A stretch of 64,000 bases of DNA. It comes from Tunturiibacter gelidiferens (GTDB lineage: Bacteria; Acidobacteriota; Terriglobia; Terriglobales; Acidobacteriaceae). Below the pieces are notes generated by a model. It made no database searches. It saw only the letters and a program-made list of their open reading frames with translations, and had not been told where the DNA came from. The position numbers and the translations under genes are program-made. Positions 10,227 to 20,058 of this stretch are shown one piece after another. Every line of letters begins with the position of its first letter. The stretch's first letter is position 1. The stretch covers positions 1 to 64,000 of the forward strand of contig NZ_JACHEB010000017.1 in assembly GCF_014201335.1 (NCBI RefSeq). Direction: 5' to 3'.

Positions 10227-10416
10227 ACGACATGGATAAGTACGGAAGGCATACTACTTGGTGCGAAGTCTCCTCCCCAGCCCGGCAGTACTCTAAACGT
10301 CGCAATGAGGCGGCGTGCGATGGGATGCAATAGATTGCCTTGGCCCCGTGTGGTTGCTTGCTGCTCGTCTGGGAAGTTATATCCGTTGTGTGCTGTTCTC
10401 ATAGTTGCTGGTGATA

Positions 10417-11598
10417 TCACGACCGCAGGAGCCCACGTGTTGTCGTGGAGGATTCCAGACTGTCGGGCGGCAGCGACGCAGAGGGCCGAGGCTTCAGTGC
10501 GAGCATTGGCCGCTCAACGAAGTGCCAGCTCAGCGCACCCATGAACATGGAGATCACGCTCGAAAGCATAAACAAGAGCCACGGATTGGGGTGCAGGAAC
10601 CAGATGCAGAGCTGCTGCACAGGCCAGCCGTAGACGTACATGCCATAAGAGATATCGGGCACCTTCGCATACCAGCCCGTGTTGGGCAGTTGGACCCTCT
10701 CCAGGGCAAACATCAGATACGCACCAGTGACGAGGAGCACCAGTTGAAATTGGGTGTGCGTGAGCAGGGACACCAGCAGGAGCAGCGCGGCGGCGACCAC
10801 CATCGTAGGGCGGAATGGAATGTATTTCTTATAGAGGAAGAAGCTGCCGCCAAGCAGGAAGGCGAAGAACAAGCGGATATCTTCGCCGACGCTTCCGGTT
10901 ATCCAGGTGTAGTGATGCCAGGCATGTGCATCGATCCCGCCACGCCAGGGAAAAGCGAGGCCCGAAGCCAGTGTGGCGATTAACCAGGCCGTACGTATGC
11001 GAAACAGACGGAGCACACCGAAGAGCGCGACGAGTAGGTAGCAGCGGAACTCGAATCCCAGGGTCCACAGGGAGCTGTTTACGGCGTGAAATGCCTGGCC
11101 GGGAAAGGCATCAGGCGTCCACGGTACAGAGAGGATGAAGAAGCTGATGGCGGCGTGCACGACAAGGGGCCGGTGAAACAATCCCTCGAACCATGCTACG
11201 CGAGGCAAGCTTGGCGCAACCAGGCCGCAGACGACGATGCTTCCGACGAAGGCGACGACATAGCCCGGCAGAATGCGCAGCAGGCGTTTTTTGAGGTAAT
11301 CCCCAAGCCTAGGATCGAAGACCCAGCTTCGAGTGATCAGGTAGCCGCTGAGTACGAAGAAGAAGTCGACGCCGACCTCGCCGAAGCTTATGTCGGTACG
11401 CCCGTACCGGGTGAGGAGTTCGCGCGACCGATTACCGTCGACAAGTTCCGGCGCATGGGAAAGCAGCACCAACAGGGCAAGGCCGATGCGCACGAAATCG
11501 AGGATGCGATTGCGCGGGGCCGGAATCTTCTGGGACGGTCTAGCGTCTGCTAACGTCGGTTCCGGGGTCCGTACGCTCATCGATGTCGCCATGGTCAC
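10417..11598 (-). CDS. Acyltransferase-3 family membrane protein (OafA/YrhL)
   Basis: 393 residues with about ten predicted membrane helices. Family motifs seen: ILDFVRIGLALLVLLSHAPE with the conserved His (helix 1), GVDFFFVLSGYLITRSW (helix 2), YLKKRLLRILPGYVVA (cytoplasmic Arg motif) and NSSLWTLGFEFRCYLLV with the conserved Glu. It probably moves acetyl or succinyl groups across the membrane to decorate exopolysaccharide. Several ATGs lie near the start (residues 1, 3, 7), so the exact start is uncertain. It is followed leftwards by a GT4 gene; upstream lies a fragment of a second acyltransferase gene. Confidence 0.9.
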   Translation of the reverse strand: MTMATSMSVRTPEPTLADARPSQKIPAPRNRILDFVRIGLALLVLLSHAPELVDGNRSRELLTRYGRTDISFGEVGVDFFFVLSGYLITRSWVFDPRLGDYLKKRLLRILPGYVVAFVGSIVVCGLVAPSLPRVAWFEGLFHRPLVVHAAISFFILSVPWTPDAFPGQAFHAVNSSLWTLGFEFRCYLLVALFGVLRLFRIRTAWLIATLASGLAFPWRGGIDAHAWHHYTWITGSVGEDIRLFFAFLLGGSFFLYKKYIPFRPTMVVAAALLLLVSLLTHTQFQLVLLVTGAYLMFALERVQLPNTGWYAKVPDISYGMYVYGWPVQQLCIWFLHPNPWLLFMLSSVISMFMGALSWHFVERPMLALKPRPSASLPPDSLESSTTTRGLLRS

Positions 11599-11718
11599 CT
11601 ATCTTTGTGCTCTTCTTATCTCAGTGTGCTATTCCTATCGCGACGGGCGCGGGCGTCCCTTCGAGGAGCTGATCATCCAGCCGCGACCTGGCTTCTCGAT
11701 GAGGTGGTACGTGATGGC

Positions 11719-12045
11719 CTAAGCAGCAATTACAAGAAGGACTGTCGTGACGATCGCCACCGCGGAGCAGAGTCCAGCAAGGAACGCAAATGCAGACGCG
11801 TAGGTCACCCATGCCGTACGCTTGATGAACTGGCCCGTCGGACTCGAGATTGCCCGGTAGGCCAGCATGCCAAGTGTGAACTCCCATAAGCAACGTACCA
11901 GTGAGAGTGGGCCGATGGTCCTGTCGAGGTAGCGGCCTCCAATGGACGCGGGAAGACGATGAATGTTGCGTCTAAGCCGCGACCACCCGTCAGGGGGGAT
12001 GATCTCGGACACCGTATTGGAGCCACTACGTTTCGTTGGCTTCAT
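11719..12045 (-). pseudogene. Acyltransferase-3 C-terminal remnant
   Basis: A 108-codon frame whose core, LVRCLWEFTLGMLAYR, matches the RCLxEFxLGxLxYR segment of one subgroup of acyltransferase-3 proteins, followed by a last hydrophobic helix (AFAFLAGLCSAVAIVTTVLL). The N-terminal helices and catalytic His motif are missing. Upstream the sequence is interrupted by the left end of an IS6-type element at 12117, which probably removed the rest. No function is expected. Confidence 0.55.
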
Positions 12046-12116
12046 CTATTCCTCGACGGGAGCATTGGCCCCTAGTCTAAACCACTCGCCCAACATTGCG
12101 GAACCGAGACGCAGAG

Positions 12117-12934
12117 GGCTCTGTTGCATCAACTTGGGTTGAGCCCTTCCCGAGTGGATGGAGGCATTAGGATGGGTCATGTTCAAGCGGCGTCGTTTTT
12201 TCTGTTGAGATCCTCCTAGTGTCTGTTCGTTGGGAGTGCAAGTACGGCATCAGCTACCGGGATCTGGCGGAGATAATTTAGGAGCGCGGTGTCGAGGTCC
12301 ATCCAGTAACAATCATGCGGTGGGTGCCTCGCTACGCACCCGAACTAGAGAAGCGAGTCCGCTCGTATCAGGGTTATCGCGCGACCTCCTGGCGAGTGGA
12401 GGAGACATATGTCAAGGTGGGCGGCAAGTGGAAATATCTGTTTCGCGCCGTTGATAAGCATGGCCAGCTGATTAACTTCATGTTGGCGGATCGCCGCCAT
12501 ACACAATAGCGGCGCATCGTTTCCTAGGGAAAGCGCTGGAGACGATGCGATACTAGCCGCCATCGTCGATCACTACCGGCCAGCTCGGTTCTTATCCGAA
12601 GGCGATCAGCCAGCTGCAGCGAGAGAGCAAGCTGTCAGACTCGACAAAGCATCGCAGGAAAAAATACCTGAACAACATCTATCAAAACGGATCTCGGTGC
12701 CCTCAAGCGAGTTATTCGGCCAACCTGAGGGTTCCAGACGAGGAAGACAGCCTCCGCCACTATCAAAGGGTTCAAAGTGATGCGATGATCCGGCGAGGGC
12801 ATTGTCTTGCCTGTAAGCCACGTATTCAGGAAGATATCCCTCTCGTCAACAAGCTCTTCGAAGTCTTCTCTGTCGCAGCCTGATCGATAAAGTAACAACC
12901 AAACTGCGGCCAGAGGATTTAACGCAACAGAGCC
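12117..12934 (+). mobile_element. IS6-family element, decayed
   Basis: The left end GGCTCTGTTGCA (12117-12128) and right end CGCAACAGAGCC (12923-12934) form an 11/12 inverted repeat of the IS6/IS26 type, 818 bp apart, which is the normal length of this family. Between them the plus strand encodes a broken transposase: YGISYRDLAEII, a stop, then ERGVEVHPVTIMRWVPRYAP, SWRVEETYVKVGGKWKYLFR, AVDKHGQLINFMLADRR, YPKAISQLQRESKLSDSTKH and MIRRGHCLACKPRIQEDI up to a stop near 12883. There is a frameshift near 12208, internal stops and further frame changes. The flanking 8-bp sequences do not match, so no target duplication remains, as expected if recombination at the element joined unrelated DNA. Confidence 0.85.
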
Positions 12935-13517
12935 GTCAACCTCCATCTGGAGGCCAATGGGATCAAGATCGCGACCGGCACGGTGGATGCGACCATTATC
13001 CACACGCCTTCTTCGACCAAGAACGCCAAGGGCGAACGCACCCGGAGAAGCACTAGACGAAGAAGGGCAACCAGCGGTACTTTGGGCTGAAGGCGGTACC
13101 GGCGTCGATGCGAAGCAGGTCACGGTGCACTCACTGGCGACGACGGCGGCCAATGTGGCAGACTGCGCGTTCTGCCGAATCTGCTGCATGGGAGGAGCGC
13201 AAGGTGTGAGGCGACGGAGGCTACCAGGGCCAGACCGAAGCGATCCAGCAAGCCGCACCCCGGACTCAGAATATGACCTACAGAACCAGATACAAGGGCC
13301 ACGTGGACTAGGTACAGAACAGAAAGAACCAGAGTAAGTCGAGTGTGCGGGCGCAGGTCGAACATCCGTTCCGCATCCTCACGAATCTTCGGCTTCGAGA
13401 AGGTACGCCATTGGGGTCTGGCGAAAAAACCATCACCGGCTATGCGGCTGCTTCGCTCTCGCGAACCTCTACCTCCGCCTAAAACGCCTGGCCGGACTCG
13501 TGCAGACCTGCGCCTAA
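12935..13517 (+). mobile_element. IS5-family transposase remnant
   Basis: The plus strand contains pieces of an IS5-type DDE transposase in shifting frames: NLHLEANGIKIATGTVDATI, then TKKGNQRYFGLKA, then VDAKQVTVHSLATTAANVAD, later QVEHPFRIL, RIFGFEKVRHWGLAKN, and HHRLCGCFALANLYLRLKRL up to a stop near 13517. This order matches the C-terminal half of IS5 transposases, including the catalytic-Glu region. The 5' part is missing and begins exactly at the right end of the IS6 element, so the IS6 element or a deletion beside it removed it. Confidence 0.8.
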
Positions 13518-13645
13518 AATCAGCCGGTTGACCTATTGCAGTCGGCCGAAATGCTCGCGGTTCCGCCGCAAACCTGCCAAACCACGGATGCTCGCACCTT
13601 AGCGAAACTGCACACCTATAAAGAGCTTCCCTGGGTGGATATTTC

Positions 13646-14665
13646 TCAGCGCACAATTAGGGATGTAACGACGCTGCTGAGAGAGGTTGAGGCTACCGAT
13701 GGCAGGACGAGCTGTCCGAGGTACTTACCAGTGCTAACGGGAACTACCAGAATGTCGGACGCCTCCATTAAGATGTCCGGATCTTTCCGCTGCATGACGC
13801 GCTTCAGGTCCACGTTCACGGTCTTGATCACACCGTTCGGGCCTTGGCGCACGATCGCTGCTTTGGAGGTTGCGGCGATTAGTGTCAGGCCGGATGAGAG
13901 CGAGACGACATTCAACAATGAGAGCGGTGCGCCGTTAGGCATAGGGATCGCACCCTGCTTGTTTACGGCACCAATGACGTACACTACATCGGTTTGGGAG
14001 ACGACCACCGTGTCTCCACGCCGTACATGGGTAGTATGTTCGACTGCGGAGTAGTTGGGCGTATGGATAGGAATGACCTGTGGCGGCGACGGGTCGTTGT
14101 AGTGGGAGATGGTGATAGTTCCGCCGGCCGAGTTAGTGACGCCCCCGGCCGCGCCGAGCACATCATATAGGCTTTGCGAGCCATACAAAAAGGTCGCTCC
14201 CGGCTTCTTTACCTCCCCAACGACGGTCACGATCTGGCTGTTGTACTGAGTTACAGCGACGCTGACGTGCGGATCCCGCATGATGCGGCTGGACTTCAGG
14301 CGGTCTTCGATGGCCCCGCTCGCCTCGGCTGCCGTCATGCCAGTGACGTGAAGGCTGCCACCCAGTGCCAGATTAAGGTTGCCGAACTGGTCGACGCGGA
14401 TGGGGCCTGAAAGCTCAGGTGTTGCAAAGACCTGAAGTTGCAGTAGATCGCCGCTGGCAATGATCAAAGGATCCGCTTGCATGAGGGCCGTGGTAGGCGG
14501 TTCGGCGTCGAGGGCGGCTGAGGGTGCCTGCGGCGCTGTTACCTGTGCCGCCAGGTTTGGCTCCGCAAGGAAGACACCGCAGGTCACCAGTCCAAGGACG
14601 GCGGCGGCGCTGCGAAGGATGGGACGCGGCAGCAGACGAAGCGAATTCTCACTCATAGTAGCCAT
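13646..14665 (-). CDS. Polysaccharide export outer-membrane protein (OPX/Wza-like)
   Basis: 339 residues. An N-terminal signal sequence (hydrophobic run near residues 18-35, cleavage probably after NLAAQ) precedes a Poly_export domain with YGSQSLYDVLGAAGGVTNSA and two SLBB-like segments (TVVGEVKKPGATFLYG and VYVIGAVNKQGAIPM). OPX proteins form the outer-membrane channel through which capsule or exopolysaccharide leaves the cell. No lipobox cysteine is evident. The gene overlaps the end of the Wzc-like kinase gene by 17 bp, so the two are co-transcribed and form the export pair of the locus. Only short non-coding DNA separates it from the IS5 remnant. Confidence 0.9.
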   Translation of the reverse strand: MATMSENSLRLLPRPILRSAAAVLGLVTCGVFLAEPNLAAQVTAPQAPSAALDAEPPTTALMQADPLIIASGDLLQLQVFATPELSGPIRVDQFGNLNLALGGSLHVTGMTAAEASGAIEDRLKSSRIMRDPHVSVAVTQYNSQIVTVVGEVKKPGATFLYGSQSLYDVLGAAGGVTNSAGGTITISHYNDPSPPQVIPIHTPNYSAVEHTTHVRRGDTVVVSQTDVVYVIGAVNKQGAIPMPNGAPLSLLNVVSLSSGLTLIAATSKAAIVRQGPNGVIKTVNVDLKRVMQRKDPDILMEASDILVVPVSTGKYLGQLVLPSVASTSLSSVVTSLIVR

Positions 14666-16823
14666 AATTTTCCTGGTAGTTGCCGTAGCTGGTGTTCTTC
14701 AAAGGCAGATCATTCAACACAAGACCGGTCACAGTGGTTTGTGCCTGCGCCAAAACGGTACGCACCCGGCGGAGTCCTGCCATCGAAACCCTGTTGTAGC
14801 GAACTACCAGCAGGGCGGCATCTACCCATTTGGCCATAGGAAGGCTATCGCTCACTATGAGCAGAGGCGCCGAATCGATCACTAGATAGTCGTATGTCTG
14901 CTCCCACTTCTCGAGTAGATGATACAAGCGGGTGGAGCTGAGCGCCTCTGCTGGCAGAGGCACACGCTTGCCGGCAGTAATCACGGAGAGGTTCGGCAAG
15001 CTGGCCAGGGGCGATTGTGCAGGATCTTCTATCTCCTCTCCCAGGATGAGGTCGCTGACCCCATGGAGGTTTTTCAGGCCGAAGAGATCATGGATGCGTG
15101 GCCGACGAAGATCAGCATCGACAAGCAGCACCCTGGCGCCGCGCTGGGCGAGAACCACCGCAAGGTTGGCGGCAACTGTGCTCTTGCCTTCCCCGGCTAT
15201 ACTGCTAGTCACGAGAATCGTCTTGAGAGTATCGTCGGAAAGCAACAGTCCGTTGCGCAAGTTGCGGAAAGCTTCCGCAGCGCGCGAGAGCGGCGTGAGA
15301 AAAGCGACCATTTGTGCCGGTACGCTTTCCTTGATTTCGGGTGCGTCCGTCTTTGCCGATGTCTTGGCTGTCCCCGAGATGTTCGGCACGGCGGCCAGAA
15401 CGTGAGCCCCGAGCGCATTTTCCAGTTGCTCTTCGCTCTTGGCGGTGTCTGTGATCAGATCGCGCAGGAAGGCAGCGCCCAGGCCGCAGAACAGACCGAG
15501 CATAAAGCCGAAGCCGACGATCACCTTCTTCTTTGGCTCCACGGGAACGTATGGGGCACGCGCCCGGTCGACCAGCATGCTATTGACGGCGCTGAGACCG
15601 GCGGAGATACCGGCCTGCTGGAGGCCGCGCTCGAGCGCATCATACAGATCACGCGCGCTCTTGCTCTCCGAGAGCAGTACGCCGTAGGTGGCCTCCTGCC
15701 GGTTCAACGCATAGGCCTTGCTTAATTGACCGTCATACTGGCCTTGCAGGATATTTTCGACTGTGAGCGCCGTATCGTAGTCCTGCTTTACGCGGCTGCG
15801 AATGAGCGCGAGCTCGTGCGCGAAGTCCGAGTTGATCTTGTCGAGCGCGAGATGCGCATCCTGTAGTGGTGGGTAGTTCATGTCGAACTTCGACGAAAGC
15901 TGAGTTATCTGCCCCGTTAAGACTGCGCGTTGGCTTTCAAGGACAGTCATCGTGGCCGAGGGGAAAATCGCTGCCACCACTTCCGGCTGGCCGCTTTCTG
16001 CGGCACGCAGTTGCGCTTCCCGGACGATCCTGTCAGCGCGGGCCTTGGTAAGATCATCGCTGATCGTCCTCAGTGCGTCGATGGTCGTGTTGCTGCTTTC
16101 GCTGGTGGCCAGGATATTGTTCTTCTCCTGGAATTCCGTCAGCTTGTTTTGCATCAAGAGAGCCCTATTGTGCAGGTCCTCCATCTGGGTGTAGACCCAA
16201 GTGCGCACCTGCTTGACTGAGGTGTACTGATTGTCAAAGCTGACCTTCATATACGCGGTCATGGCGGCGTTGGCTATGGTGGCCGCCATCTGCGGATCGG
16301 GGTTGCGATAGCTTACGCTGATCAATTGCGTGGAGCCAACCTGCTTGGCACTGAGGCGGTCTTTGATCTGCCTCAGGAGCGCCTCCTGAGATGGTGTTAG
16401 CGTGACCGTGTCGGCTGAGAAGGCAAGCTGGCTGCGAGGGCCACCCGCGAACCGCCGGAAGTCGCCGTCGCTAAGGGTATTGAGCGTCTCGACCGCGACT
16501 GAATCGCTTTTGAAGATCTCGATGTCGGTGCCCATCTCGTCGTCATTTGGCATGCCCTTGCCTTCGATGCTAGCCAAACCAATGGAGCCGGAGCGGTTGG
16601 GATCGATCCGGATAGTGCCAACCGCCTCGTAGATGCGCGTCAGCGAGCGAGCATAAAGGTACGACAGGCCGGTGCAGACGATTACGCAGCTGACGATAAA
16701 AGGCCAGCGGTTCGCGATTGTGCGAAAGATGTCGCCAATCGATAGACCACCGCTCTCCAACTCTGCCGCAGCTGCCGCTCCGGGGTTTCCTTTTTCGTTC
16801 GCCTGGCTGACCAGGGGCCTCAT
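14649..16823 (-). CDS. Wzc-like polysaccharide co-polymerase / BY-kinase
   Basis: 724 residues. An N-terminal Wzz domain is bounded by two membrane helices (about 40-60 and 430-450), with a long periplasmic coiled coil between them (for example the ALLMQNKLTEFQEKNN region). The C-terminal cytoplasmic BY-kinase domain has Walker A SSIAGEGKSTVAANLAVV (near residue 540), Walker A' VLLVDADLRRPRIHDLFG and Walker B YDYLVIDSAPLL. The C-terminus carries a tyrosine cluster (SYGNYQENYGYYE), the usual autophosphorylation tail that controls chain length and export. It overlaps the OPX gene downstream. A 0.9-kb stretch without genes lies upstream and should contain the promoter. Confidence 0.94.
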   Translation of the reverse strand: MRPLVSQANEKGNPGAAAAAELESGGLSIGDIFRTIANRWPFIVSCVIVCTGLSYLYARSLTRIYEAVGTIRIDPNRSGSIGLASIEGKGMPNDDEMGTDIEIFKSDSVAVETLNTLSDGDFRRFAGGPRSQLAFSADTVTLTPSQEALLRQIKDRLSAKQVGSTQLISVSYRNPDPQMAATIANAAMTAYMKVSFDNQYTSVKQVRTWVYTQMEDLHNRALLMQNKLTEFQEKNNILATSESSNTTIDALRTISDDLTKARADRIVREAQLRAAESGQPEVVAAIFPSATMTVLESQRAVLTGQITQLSSKFDMNYPPLQDAHLALDKINSDFAHELALIRSRVKQDYDTALTVENILQGQYDGQLSKAYALNRQEATYGVLLSESKSARDLYDALERGLQQAGISAGLSAVNSMLVDRARAPYVPVEPKKKVIVGFGFMLGLFCGLGAAFLRDLITDTAKSEEQLENALGAHVLAAVPNISGTAKTSAKTDAPEIKESVPAQMVAFLTPLSRAAEAFRNLRNGLLLSDDTLKTILVTSSIAGEGKSTVAANLAVVLAQRGARVLLVDADLRRPRIHDLFGLKNLHGVSDLILGEEIEDPAQSPLASLPNLSVITAGKRVPLPAEALSSTRLYHLLEKWEQTYDYLVIDSAPLLIVSDSLPMAKWVDAALLVVRYNRVSMAGLRRVRTVLAQAQTTVTGLVLNDLPLKNTSYGNYQENYGYYE

Positions 16824-17737
16824 GTAGCCTCTCCAATTGATTCCAGTGACTGTAGCTCTATTGCCCCGTTCGGACTAGAGGGAAGTTATACGCGTTAAGG
16901 CTGCGCCTCAACGCGTCTGCAAACCGAGACTAAACTCATGCGCCTGAATGCTGCTTCTCAACCCATCAAGCTGGCACAGTAGTTCTGTGGAATGCCTCCG
17001 CGTTGGGTGTGTCGTTCGCGGCCGGTATGCGAGAACACTCCCTTTTGAAAACGCGGTGGAGGTAGATGAACTCTCCGGCGCTGAGAAACGCTACTGCCGC
17101 GTTCAGTTCAAACTCTCTGCCCGCCAGCCCAGGGCAGCCACTTAGAGCTCTTAGTCTTCTGCATGTGAGCGATTCAGCTCGGCGAGTGCATATAGCACAC
17201 ACTAGAAAGTAAGTCCACGCAGGAAACCTTCTGTGGGTGCCGCTGACATGAATCTGGGTAGATGCGACAGGATGCCCTTCCGGCGTCGACAGTAGGATTG
17301 ACAGGTTCGGCGCCCTTGGAGCTGTCAAACAGCCGTGAATAGTGGGATATTCGCGAATTTTGGGACGATGAGACCCAGGCGAGAATCCAGAGGCCGCACC
17401 AACGGGGAATGATCTTGGTTCCATTGGTAATGGCAAATCATATCATGTCATCTCTTCCTAAACTCTTACTTGGATTCGTCGAGAACGGCCACTAGTGCCT
17501 CAATAGGGTGATCCAGAGAGAAGGTATCTTCGGTCCGATTCTATCTTCGTTGCGCAAATCCAGTGGCCGAAAAGCCGAATCACTTTATGTCTGAAGGCAC
17601 ATTGACTGATGCTCTGCCGCTACAGTCGCGATGGACTCGTCGAAGGGCTCCGGTGACGCCGCCATGCAACACCCTCACCTTCCTGCGGTATGGCGGTATC
17701 CTCCCGGCGAGCCTGCTGCTTGGTCCACGAGAGTACC
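16824..17737. other. Intergenic region, 0.9 kb
   Basis: No gene was recognised. An open frame on the minus strand at 16966-17436 (156 codons) has no family motif, is rich in Arg, Pro and Cys like a chance frame, and has no clear RBS. The region probably contains the promoter for the wzc/OPX pair. Confidence 0.4.
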
Positions 17738-18877
17738 TCAACGCATTGCGTCCTCGTAGACGTCGACGACGCGCCCGGCGATCGCATTCCAGGAGAAGTT
17801 TTCCACGGCATAGGCGCGGCATTTGGCCTCAGACGGGATGTCGAGATGGCCGCCGAGCATATCGCCGATCCTTTCCGTGATTGCACGGGTTGAGGTATCC
17901 GCAAAGACGCACTGCGGAGCGAACGGGCGAAGGATCTCTGGCAGGCCACCAACTGGGGTCGCTAGCACCGGCGTGCCCGCAGCCAACGATTCCAGCACGA
18001 TCAGACCGAAGCCCTCAAGGGACTGGGTGGGCACGACGGACATGTCCGCCGCCCGGTAGGCCAGCGGCAGGTCGGCGTCCGGAACCCGGCCGAGCAGCCG
18101 GACGTTGTTTTCGAGGCCTTTTTCGGCGATCCGCTCGCGCAGCGCGCCCGAGATTGGCCCGGAGCCACCTAGTAGCAGCAGAAGGTCAGGATGCGCCGTA
18201 CGCAGCGCGTTCACCGCGTCGATCAGGTCTTCCAAGCCCATGCGCCGTACCTGCCGCCGAACGGTGAGCAGGATTTGACGATCGGTGGGCCATCCAAGCC
18301 GTTCGCGGGCTTCGCGACGACTGAGGCAGTTGTTGAAGCGTTCGAGGTCGACGCCACCAGGCACGACGCGGACCCGGTCCTCGGGCACCCGGTAACGCCG
18401 AACCAGTTCCTGCCGAAAGGCGTCGGAGAGTACGATCAGGCGCTGTGCACGTCCGTAGACCAAGCCCTCAATCATAGCCCTGGATCGCTCGTTCCAGCCG
18501 GCCGCACCTTCGACGCCGCTTTCGGCAGCCCAGGGGCCGTGAAAGTGTACGACCGTCGGGGTGGAGACTAGACGATCCAGCAACGGCAGGCCGTAGAGTG
18601 AGAAGTGGCAAGCGATCAGGTCGATTTGCCCGGCGCGCAGGCTTGGCATCGCCGCCTTCCGCAGGGCCAGCCAGCGGTTCTTCAGGGAATCATCGGCGCG
18701 CGCAAAGGCTGTCACCTGACCGTGGGTTTCAGCTGCAACGCCCTCCGATCCCACCACGAGACCGGTAGCAGTTGCGCGATCCTCGTGCAGGTGGCGCAGC
18801 AACTCGAAGTAGTACCGGGCCAGCCCCCCCTCGCGGTCGGACAGCCACTCATCACCGATCTGCAGAGTCCGGATCAT
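17738..18877 (-). CDS. Glycosyltransferase family 4
   Basis: 379 residues, GT-B fold. The N-terminus RTLQIGDEWLSDREGGLARYY shows the Gly-rich acceptor loop. The C-terminal donor domain has ILLTVRRQVRRMGLEDLIDA, LLLLLGGSGPISGAL and the E-x7-E motif in EGFGLIVLESLAAGTPVLAT followed by PVGGLPEI. The presence of R-R-x-x-R-x-M-G in place of the usual GRL..KG is typical of one GT4 subgroup. Its ATG overlaps the stop of the upstream GT gene by 4 bp (ATGA), so the two are translationally coupled and probably act in successive steps of repeat-unit assembly. Confidence 0.92.
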   Translation of the reverse strand: MIRTLQIGDEWLSDREGGLARYYFELLRHLHEDRATATGLVVGSEGVAAETHGQVTAFARADDSLKNRWLALRKAAMPSLRAGQIDLIACHFSLYGLPLLDRLVSTPTVVHFHGPWAAESGVEGAAGWNERSRAMIEGLVYGRAQRLIVLSDAFRQELVRRYRVPEDRVRVVPGGVDLERFNNCLSRREARERLGWPTDRQILLTVRRQVRRMGLEDLIDAVNALRTAHPDLLLLLGGSGPISGALRERIAEKGLENNVRLLGRVPDADLPLAYRAADMSVVPTQSLEGFGLIVLESLAAGTPVLATPVGGLPEILRPFAPQCVFADTSTRAITERIGDMLGGHLDIPSEAKCRAYAVENFSWNAIAGRVVDVYEDAMR

Positions 18878-20058
18878 ACCTTGGTGCCTTTCTGTTTTTG
18901 GGCGACGAACTCATCGTAAAGATCCAGATACGCCCCCGAGGTGCGCGACCACTGTACCTCGAGCGCGCGTGCACGGCCAGCGTCGCCGATCCTGGCGCGT
19001 GCCGCAGGATCGGCCATCAGATCGCGCATCGCAGCGGTTAGCCCCACAGTGTCGTCCGGATCTTCGACCACGCGGCAGATGTCGCCAACGAATTCCACTG
19101 CACCCACTCGGGCGCTCAGGATGACGGGCAAAGCGGAAGCCATCGCCTCCAGCACCACCATGCCAAAGGTCTCGTAGCGAGACGGCATAACAAATAGATC
19201 CACCGACCGCATGAGCGTTGAGATTCGCGAGGTCTTGCCGATGAAGTGGACGCGACTTCCCAATCCCAGCCACCGCGCTTGCTCAGGGTAGGGGCTGTTC
19301 TCGACCGCGCCGGCCACCGCGAGGTGCACACCAGGCAGGGAGACAAGCGCGGTGAGTATGGCTTCGAGGTTCTTGCGCGAGGTGCGAATGTCGCCCACGA
19401 AGAGCGCCAGCGGCACGCCCTCTGGGAGACCGAAGGTCGCGCGCTGACACGGAGTTGCAAGGGTGGGCGGATGGAACTCGGAGGTATCCACGCCGTTATA
19501 GATCACGCACAGCTTGGAGGCAGCGATGCCGAGATCCTCGACCTCCTTCGCCGTCGCCCTGGAGACGGCAATCAACTGTTTAGCAGTTGTAAAAGCCGTG
19601 CGTTCGAAGCGGCTGTTCATAATTGTCAGCCCGCGCTGGTACCACTGGTAGGGGCTGAGGCTGCCCCATTGGAACGGGAAGAACCGGTTTTTGAGCCAGG
19701 CTTCGTGGACGAAATGCACGGCGACGATATCTACGGGCTCCCAGGTGACGAAGCCATTGGCCTGAATGACGTCGAACTCGCCACGATGTTGGCGGAGCCA
19801 AGCCGCGCTCTTCCTGGCAAAGTATAGATTGCGTGCTAGCTGTGTGGGCAGCTTTGTGTTGCCGGTGGCAACCCATCTCGCCTGTGGATGCTGCGCCAGA
19901 TCTTCAGCACACACACGAGCCACCATCGTGAGCCTATAGCCTGCAGCGAGTACGGCCTTGGCTACCTCATAGTTCACACGGCCCTGGCCATCATTGAAGT
20001 GGAGAACGTCGGCCACCAGGCACAGGTGTGGGCCGATCTCCTTTGAGGCAGACATCAT
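18874..20058 (-). CDS. Glycosyltransferase family 4
   Basis: 394 residues. The N-terminus (LCLVADVLHFNDGQGRVNYE) has the donor/acceptor loop of GT4 enzymes; the C-terminal domain has LALFVGDIRTSRKNLEAILT, VHLAVAGAVENSPYP and the E-x7-E motif in ETFGMVVLEAMASALPVILS followed by RVGAVEFV. It starts with two consecutive ATGs (20058 and 20055). Its start codon overlaps that of the divergent GT gene at 20057, an unusual arrangement that leaves no intergenic promoter between them. It is coupled downstream to the next GT gene by an ATGA overlap. Confidence 0.92.
   Translation of the reverse strand: MMSASKEIGPHLCLVADVLHFNDGQGRVNYEVAKAVLAAGYRLTMVARVCAEDLAQHPQARWVATGNTKLPTQLARNLYFARKSAAWLRQHRGEFDVIQANGFVTWEPVDIVAVHFVHEAWLKNRFFPFQWGSLSPYQWYQRGLTIMNSRFERTAFTTAKQLIAVSRATAKEVEDLGIAASKLCVIYNGVDTSEFHPPTLATPCQRATFGLPEGVPLALFVGDIRTSRKNLEAILTALVSLPGVHLAVAGAVENSPYPEQARWLGLGSRVHFIGKTSRISTLMRSVDLFVMPSRYETFGMVVLEAMASALPVILSARVGAVEFVGDICRVVEDPDDTVGLTAAMRDLMADPAARARIGDAGRARALEVQWSRTSGAYLDLYDEFVAQKQKGTKV

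Noticed and set aside
16966..17436. Minus-strand 156-codon frame in the gap upstream of wzc
   Set aside because: Composition like a chance frame (Arg, Pro, Cys-rich), no motif and no RBS.
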